Positions 57,936 through 64,000 of a stretch of DNA of 64,000 bases are shown piece after piece (the first letter of the stretch is position 1; every line of letters begins with the position of its first letter). The notes below the pieces were generated by a model, which had not been told where the DNA came from, made no database searches, and worked only from the letters and a program-made list of their open reading frames with translations. The DNA is taken from assembly GCA_028564705.1 (NCBI GenBank), contig JAPXFQ010002738.1:1302001-1366000 (forward strand). The letters run 5' to 3'. Source of the DNA: Apricaphanius iberus (lineage: Eukaryota; Chordata; Actinopteri; Cyprinodontiformes; Aphaniidae). The position numbers and the translations under genes are program-made.

Positions 57936-58315
57936 ATGGAGAACTGCTGCCGGTCCTGCTGTCCCTGCCTGTCCAGGCTCTGGAACTGGATCTGGCCCGG
58001 CCCTCGCTACCCGCCCGTCCCCAACCAGAACCTCGTCATCGCCAACCCGGGGGCCCGGCCGGCCGAGATCCGCACCGTGTCGGGCGACATCCGCGCCCCG
58101 TCGCCCAAGAAGCGGCCGGTGCAGCTGTACGCGGCGCTCTACGACTTCCAGGCCCGGAGCGACGACGAGCTGACGGTGAAGGAGGGAGACAAGCTGTCGG
58201 TGATCGAGAAGAGGGGGCAATACGTGCTGGCCAAGAAGCTGACCGGCTCCCCGCAGTCCGGACTCATCCCGGCCAACTACGTGGCTCTGCTGCAGGACGA
58301 GTTCGCCAAACACAA
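57936..58315 (+). CDS. srms: srms first coding exon (N-terminus and SH3 domain)
   Basis: The exon encodes 126 residues plus two bases and stops at the donor AA/GTGAGT (58316). The TGA seen just beyond is intronic. SRMS is a non-receptor tyrosine kinase of the PTK6/Src-like group. Residues 12-23 (LSRLWNWIWPGP) match the FW.KIWP segment of human SRMS. The SH3 domain spans about 63-119, with ALYDF at 67-71, DELTVKEGDKL at 77-87 and PANYV at 112-116. As in human SRMS, the usual SH3 tryptophan is replaced by an aromatic Tyr (Y96 in GQYVLAKK). Residue 2 is Glu, so there is no myristoylation signal, but Cys 4, 5, 8, 9 and 11 could be palmitoylated (inference). The start has a good context (G at -3 and +4). 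PTK6 is the main alternative but lacks the N-terminal WIWP segment. Confidence 0.88.
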
Positions 58316-58670
58316 GTGAGTCTTCCCGAACCGAACCGGCTCCTCTCCACCAGCCTTTCCTTTGTTTCATAAGGACGTCTCAGCGTCTTAAAGCCCGCAG
58401 ACTGAAGGGAGGAATATTTCCTGGGGTTGTTTGAATGGTTTCTGTGGTCCTGGAGAAACTGAGACTCACTGGAAACAAAGCGACGGTGACCCAACTTTGA
58501 CCTTTCTGCTTCTGTTGATGCATCAAATGCCACAGAGGTGGAAAATAATCTGCCAGAAACTAAAACCCGCATTAAATAGACAGGGAAAAAAATCAACTGG
58601 TTTAAAAAATGAAAAATAACCACTAGCACCGTCCAAAGTAGAATTATTCTCAATTTGATCTAAAACAACT

Positions 58671-59263
58671 TTTAGGGCCATTGTAAACACATTAGAATAT
58701 TTTGGAGTAAATTGCCACCCAAAAAACACCAGAAATTAAAAGTTTAAAATAACATATTTTCGTGAAAAATAAATAAATAAATTCTCTGTCACAAAAATTG
58801 TAAGATTAAAAATTAAAAGACAGAAATTTTTAGATTAATTTCAGATATTTTCTCAGAAAAAAACTAAGAAATTGTATGATTATAGTCATACATTTTTTAA
58901 TATCTAAACTAAGATATTTCTGACAATGTAAAGTCAGAAAATTGGAAAAAAATAATATATATGCCTTTAATCATAGACTTTTCTGAGTCTTTTCTCGCAA
59001 ATTTTATACTTTTCTGCATCAAAAAGTGTTTTTTCCCCCCTAGAAAATATCGAAAATTAATTAAAAATTTCTGTCTTTTAACTCGGAATTTCCAAGTTTT
59101 TATTTGGAAAATATGTGCAATTAATCGTTTAGAGTTAAGAGTTTTTAACCATAATTTTGCTACTTTTTGACATCAGAGAATTTGAGTTTTTTTTCTGGAA
59201 AATATGTGACTTTAATCTCAGAGTTTTTTGGGTGGAAATTTTGTTTACCCTAATACTCCACCG
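58671..59263. mobile_element. Foldback MITE in srms intron 1
   Basis: TTAGGGCCATTGTAAACAC at the left and TTTGTTTACCCTAATACTCC then ACCG/TA at the right enclose both halves of the palindrome. The outer 8-10 bases of the left terminus are lost. Confidence 0.75.
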
Positions 59264-60850
59264 TAAAAACATGTCAGCATGCAAGTGTTTTGATGCAATT
59301 TTTGTTTAATTAAAATCAGAAACCAGAAATCACAGGCTTTAACACTTAAATACATTTGTGGAAGTTGAAAACAAGAAAACAAGCATTAAAACAGCCAGAG
59401 GTGGATAAAATATGGGACAAAAGTTACACAATCCAAAAATTAACGTGCCTTTTTTAAGAGAAAACTTTGTAGTGAATGTCCGTCCATGTTTTTTCTTATC
59501 TGACAGCAGGTCAGCCTTCTCTGTGGTCGCAAAGGGATTATAACGTGTACTACTTTTAAATTATTTGCAACAATACAACTCTGAATGATTGAGTCTTTAT
59601 GGTATAAAACTGGGAAACGTGTTATTATAGATTCAGAATCACATTTCTATTTCGATTCAATGTATTCAAACGATCATATTTTGTGATACCATGGACATGT
59701 ACAAGTTTACATCTACAATTAGTTCAGTTTAATGATTACATCAACCTGTCCAGGGATTACAGGAGGAAATGAGCATCTCTGTTATACATATCTGAATCAA
59801 TCTTAGTAATAATACCCTATCCCTGTATAAATCAACTCTTTGTAAATCTAGTGTACAAATTATTTACCTCCAAACTAAATATTTCGAAAGCAATCTAAAT
59901 ATTTAGCTAGTTAGCAAATTGATTTGCTAATAAACCAAAGTTGATTACCAAAATAAAAGCTGGGTCTTGAGAACCTCTATATAAACTGACTATCACCTCT
60001 TTATTAATCAGGAGTCAAACGTAATCTGATTTACAGACCATGTAAACTGTGTAAAAAGGGATTAGCTCGATTACTGCTAAATATTCAATGTAGAAGGGCA
60101 TGTGAATGTATTGATAGTTTATTTTTGTCCCGACATGTCCAACAGTTCGTCTAAAAAACAGCAACACAGACATTTACAGCAACATTGTTGCACCAGCAAG
60201 AGTCTGCGTAGAGGTTTTAAAGACCCAGCTTTTATTTTGACGGTCCATTTCCGCTTCTTTACAAGTGAATTTCCATATCAGCTAAAAATTTAGCTTGAAG
60301 CCAAATGTTAAGATGCCCAGTTCAACATGCAAACTAAATCTTTTGTTGGAAACGGACATTTAAAAAATGAATAAATAACATGAATGCAAATATGACGGAA
60401 AAATAAACCCCTATTTAATTACTTTTACGACTAAATAACCTAAATTATTGCTGTTAAATTTTGGCTGTGTAACATTAAAACGTTCCCATAGATAAAATAC
60501 TTTAAAAATTGTACGAATAGCACTACTTTAACTAATTTTACTCAAATAAAAGTGAAAAGTAGCAATTCTCACTTTTACACTTTCATGAAGTGAAGTTACT
60601 CGCCACGGTTGGAGTATCCAGAAGTTTTGCTTAAGTAAGAGTTGATATACTGCATGATATTATTTGAATAATTAAAATAAAAAATCGTAATATAAGTAAA
60701 TGTACTCCTAAATATGTTTTGTTTTTCAAAAAGTTACTCAACTAAATGTAACTTTTTACTACGCATCTCAGCAAACAACCATCGTCGGACAAAAAAATGC
60801 TAAGCTAAGTGAAAGTTTAATAATTTAAAGTTTAATAAAGTGAAAAAGTA

Positions 60851-61294
60851 AGACGGAGTATAAGGGCCATTGTAAAACAAAAATAAAAATATTTCTGAGT
60901 AAATTTCCGCCCAAAACAACTAAGAAATTTTGAGATTCAAGTCACATATTTTCCAGAAAAAAACGTGGAAATTCTCTTTCAGAGAAGTCATAAAATTACG
61001 ATTTAAAAGACAGAATTTTTTAGATTAATTTCAGATATCTTCTAAGAAAAAAAACTAAGAAATTTATATGATTAAAGGCATAAATTTTTGATATCTAAAC
61101 TAAAATATTTCTGACAATGTAAAGTCAGAAAATTATAAGAAAAAATGTATGCCTTCAACTTTTGCGACAAATTATGTCTTTAAGAGGTTTTTATGGAAAA
61201 TATGTGACTTTAATCTCAGAATCTTCAGAATGTCTTCTGAATTTTTTGGGCAGAAATTTACTTTTATATTTTCCTTTTGTTTACAGCGGCCCTA
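60851..61294. mobile_element. Foldback MITE in srms intron 1, second copy
   Basis: After TA (60849-60850) it starts AGACGGAGTATAAGGGCCAT. It ends TTTTGTTTACAGCGGCCCTA with the outermost right bases eroded. The right half carries the inverted CAGAAATTTACT motif. Confidence 0.75.
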
Positions 61295-62359
61295 GAAAGT
61301 GTGGAACGCATTTGGATATGAAAAAAAAATGCGAGATGGATATAACCATTACAAAATGTTTTGGGGAGGGAAATGTTGAAACCAAATATAAAAAAATAAA
61401 CAACATCTTTCTGAAATCTAGATTTAATTTATAAACAAATTAAATCTAAAACGATGCTTAAACCTCTGTAATCACAGGGATTAGGATCAAGTTAATAAGG
61501 AAAAGTGTTCTTGTTAAAAAAGTTACTAAATAAAAATGAAACGCATTAGAGCAGAGACACATCTAAATCATGAAGGGCCGAGGCGTCAAATCTTAGAAGA
61601 AAGACTCGTCAAAATTAGCAGCAGACAAAAACCAAAGCAAAATCAGTATCGGGCTGGAAAACCCTGATGTGTGCATCTCCAGTTAGGATTAAACATCTTA
61701 ATTTGGTCCTTCAGACCTCCCTTCTGCCCTGCATCCACACTGATGATCTCAGCTTAGCAACAGAAAAGCTCCACTGAAATAATTACTGCTGGGAATCTTG
61801 GCCGAGCATCTTTGGACGCTGCCCTTAAAGAAAAAACCTCATATTTTCAGGACCAGTAGTCCCAGTAACTGATTGGCCCAACAGGCGCGCTACACTCAGC
61901 GATACAAGCTGTTAGAGTTTCTACAACTTTCAGGAGGTTTTATTTGTGCAGCGGCCATATTGGATTAGAGTGTATTCACGTGGTGCAGGAACGGCAGTCG
62001 TCTGCCTTTCGAGGACGATAATCTTTTCTCATTTATCAGGAGACGGGCTGCATCCTCTTCAGCATCCCAGCGGTTCCTGTTAGCATGCGGGGCGGAGGGG
62101 TCCATCCCATCAGCCGTACAAGTTTCCAGCAATCAGAGCTGGAGTTAATAGCTCTTTGGAGGATTTAAGCTTCCTATTGGTTACATCACGCTTGGAGTGT
62201 TGTTAGATTTGATCATTTTTGTGCTCCCTCAGACTGCACCCAGAAGTCTCCAGAGATTAGCAATTAACTCATTTACTGCTGCGACCAGATATTCTGTTTC
62301 ATACCTACATTTATTTATTTACAGTTTTCAGATTCTTTTTAGTTTTATTACACCAACCA

Positions 62360-62790
62360 AACATTCATTCAGAGGTTTTATTAACCTTAGCCATTATTAA
62401 ACCAACCAAGCATTTATTTATTTATAGATTTTATTAAACCAGCTTACCATTTATTTATTTAGAATTTTGGTATACATTTATTTTTTTATCAAACCAAACA
62501 TTTATCTATTTAGATTTTTTTTTTTTTTTTTTTTAAACCAATCCAACATGTATTTATTTATTCAGAGTTTTTATATTTAGATATCATTAAACCAGCTAAA
62601 CATTTATTTATTCAGAGTTTTGGTATTAACTTTACTTTTTATTAAACTAACAAAACATTTCTTTATTCAGAGTTTTTAAAATTAATTTTTACTTTTATTA
62701 AACCAAACCAACATTTATTTATTTATTTAATTCAGAGTTTTGGTATTGATTTGAGCCGTTATTCAACCAACTAAACATTTATTTAAACCT
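62360..62790. repeat. Minisatellite, about 60-bp unit
   Basis: ATTAAACCAACCAAGCATTT, TATTTATTCAGAGTTTTGGT and close variants recur about seven times with units of 50-65 bases. A T-run at 62516-62534 interrupts one unit. Confidence 0.8.
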
Positions 62791-62943
62791 CATGGGAATC
62801 CATCCATCCATCAATACGACTGAGGTGTTGCTTCAAAATACATCCAAGGGTCACAGAGCCACATAATCTGGGCCTCTCAGACTGTTTAAAGCTGTGGAGT
62901 CAGAATGGATTTCAAAGAACTAACAACCTTAGTGTCAGTAAAC

Positions 62944-62947
62944 TATA

Positions 62948-62984
<37 letters not shown>
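62944..62984. repeat. TA dinucleotide microsatellite
   Basis: About 20 consecutive TA/AT dinucleotides, with ATCTATATC-type edges. Confidence 0.95.
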
Positions 62985-62987
<3 letters not shown>

Positions 62988-63149
62988 TATCTATATTTGA
63001 AGACAGTATCAGAGGATCCTCCAAAACATTTAGTTTCATTATTCTAATTTTGGCATTCTTAACTGACTAAAACAGGAAAAGTTTAGTCAAATTTATTTTC
63101 AATTGGTAAATATGACAAATAAATATATTTATACTTTATATTTCTTGTT

Positions 63150-63900
63150 TATTGTTTCATTTGGATCCCTATTAGCTTCCACAGCAGTGGTTGCTAGTCT
63201 TCAAAATACAATTAACAATGCATGTGAGTAAAACAAACAAAGTTGATTTGAACATTTCTAAAGCATTTAAAGCTGTAAAAAGCACCCATTGCTGGCCGCA
63301 AGATGAATCCAAACAGGCGTTGCAGCGTGGGCTAAACCAAGCCTCTTATTCAATGACAATAAGAACGAGCAGAAATAGATGTTTTAAGACATTAGAATTT
63401 GTTTTTATGGTCTTCTTAAAAATGTTATGAGTTTGGATATCCCTGATGCCACATGGGAGTGAATTCCACTCAATAGTCCCTCTGTATAGAATAGTTTATT
63501 TCATAAAATGGCTTTTAGGGCTTGGAACTATGACCGTGTTGTTGTTATGTGCTCATGGCAATATCCACTGAATAATATTCTTTCTTTGAAATAATGATAT
63601 GTGTTTTTAATCATGACCTTTTGCATAAACGGCAAAACTCTGTACTTTACTTTTGCGTCCACAAGCTAACCAAGAGAGTTTGAGATGCATCTCATCCACA
63701 TTGGTGCGAAAAGGACAGCGTAAAACTACCGTAGTTATTCTGTTCTGAGCTATTTGAAGTTTTCTTAGATGTTTCTGGGCTCAATACTGTAAATGAGATA
63801 AAACAAGACTTTCTGAACATCAATATTCTCCCACAGTTTCTCTCGTCTTGTTTTGTTGGATAAAAAAGGTCACCTTTCATTAAATAATTTATCATATAGC
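63150..63900. repeat. Probable dispersed fish repeat
   Basis: GGATCCCTATTAGCTTCCAC and the following text resemble a common teleost repeat with the GATCCCCATTAGCTG motif. Family and boundaries are not certain. No coding frame is preserved. Confidence 0.3.
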
Positions 63901-64000
63901 CCTAACTGAGAAAGAAAAAATTTGGACTCCAAATTGCATCACACTGTGCCTGCAACCAACGGTGTCGAGTGACGGAAATAAAGGGTCTGGGATGGCCTAG

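Larger units (their letters stand above)
58316..64000 (+). other. srms intron 1 (incomplete)
   Basis: No SH2 or kinase exon could be found up to the window end. The FLIR-type SH2 core and the kinase motifs are absent in all frames inspected. The intron holds two foldback MITEs, a small piece of the CTAAATATTTAG satellite (59868-59930), a 60-bp minisatellite, a TA microsatellite and a dispersed repeat. Confidence 0.7.

Noticed and set aside
57924..58370. A 148-codon minus-strand frame over srms exon 1
   Set aside because: Antisense shadow of a GC-rich coding exon. The plus strand encodes a clear SH3 domain.
1..64000. Possible nol4 instead of nol4l
   Set aside because: Exons B, D and E match NOL4L-specific text ([31 protein letters not shown]) and not the NOL4 equivalents.

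Overview
The window is vertebrate nuclear DNA, almost certainly from a teleost fish. The genes are split by GT/AG introns, GC-rich exons sit in AT-rich introns, and the repeats are typical of fish: many short hAT-type elements, a decayed Tc1 transposase, LINE fragments and LINE tails ending in AATTG or AATA repeats. The species cannot be told from the sequence alone.

Two genes are supported, both on the plus strand. The first is nol4l (nucleolar protein 4-like). Its last six coding exons lie at 23326-23762, 34449-34640, 38505-38693, 39247-39360, 41038-41272 and 43863-44110. They join in frame with matching splice phases and encode 471 residues up to the natural stop. Earlier exons, including the start codon of any isoform, were not found and probably lie before the window. 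The second gene is srms, a Src-related tyrosine kinase. Only its first coding exon (57936-58315: N-terminal region plus SH3 domain) is present. The SH2 and kinase exons must lie beyond base 64000, so the window ends inside srms intron 1.

Region by region: 1-23.3 kb is upstream or intronic sequence of nol4l, filled with a CTAAATATTTAG-type palindromic satellite (2.4-5.25 and 6.5-7.15 kb), a solo LTR inside that satellite, and clusters of nested hAT-like elements (9-11.3 and 13-16.3 kb). 23.3-44.1 kb is the nol4l body. Its introns carry more hAT elements, a both-ends-truncated LINE, and many copies of one long foldback MITE family. 44.1-57.3 kb is the nol4l 3' UTR and the intergenic space, with a 0.7-kb GGAT/GGTT microsatellite, a possible retroviral primer-binding site, a 1.8-kb degenerate minisatellite, and a LINE split by a hAT element. 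57.3-64 kb is the srms promoter/5' UTR, exon 1 and part of intron 1.

No operon, CRISPR array, tRNA, rRNA or novel enzymatic system was seen. The unusual content is mainly the layered transposon structure, where target-site duplications allow insertion order to be read directly, plus some testable points on the two genes: CtBP-like motifs, a candidate microexon, a cysteine-rich kinase N-terminus and an upstream ORF.
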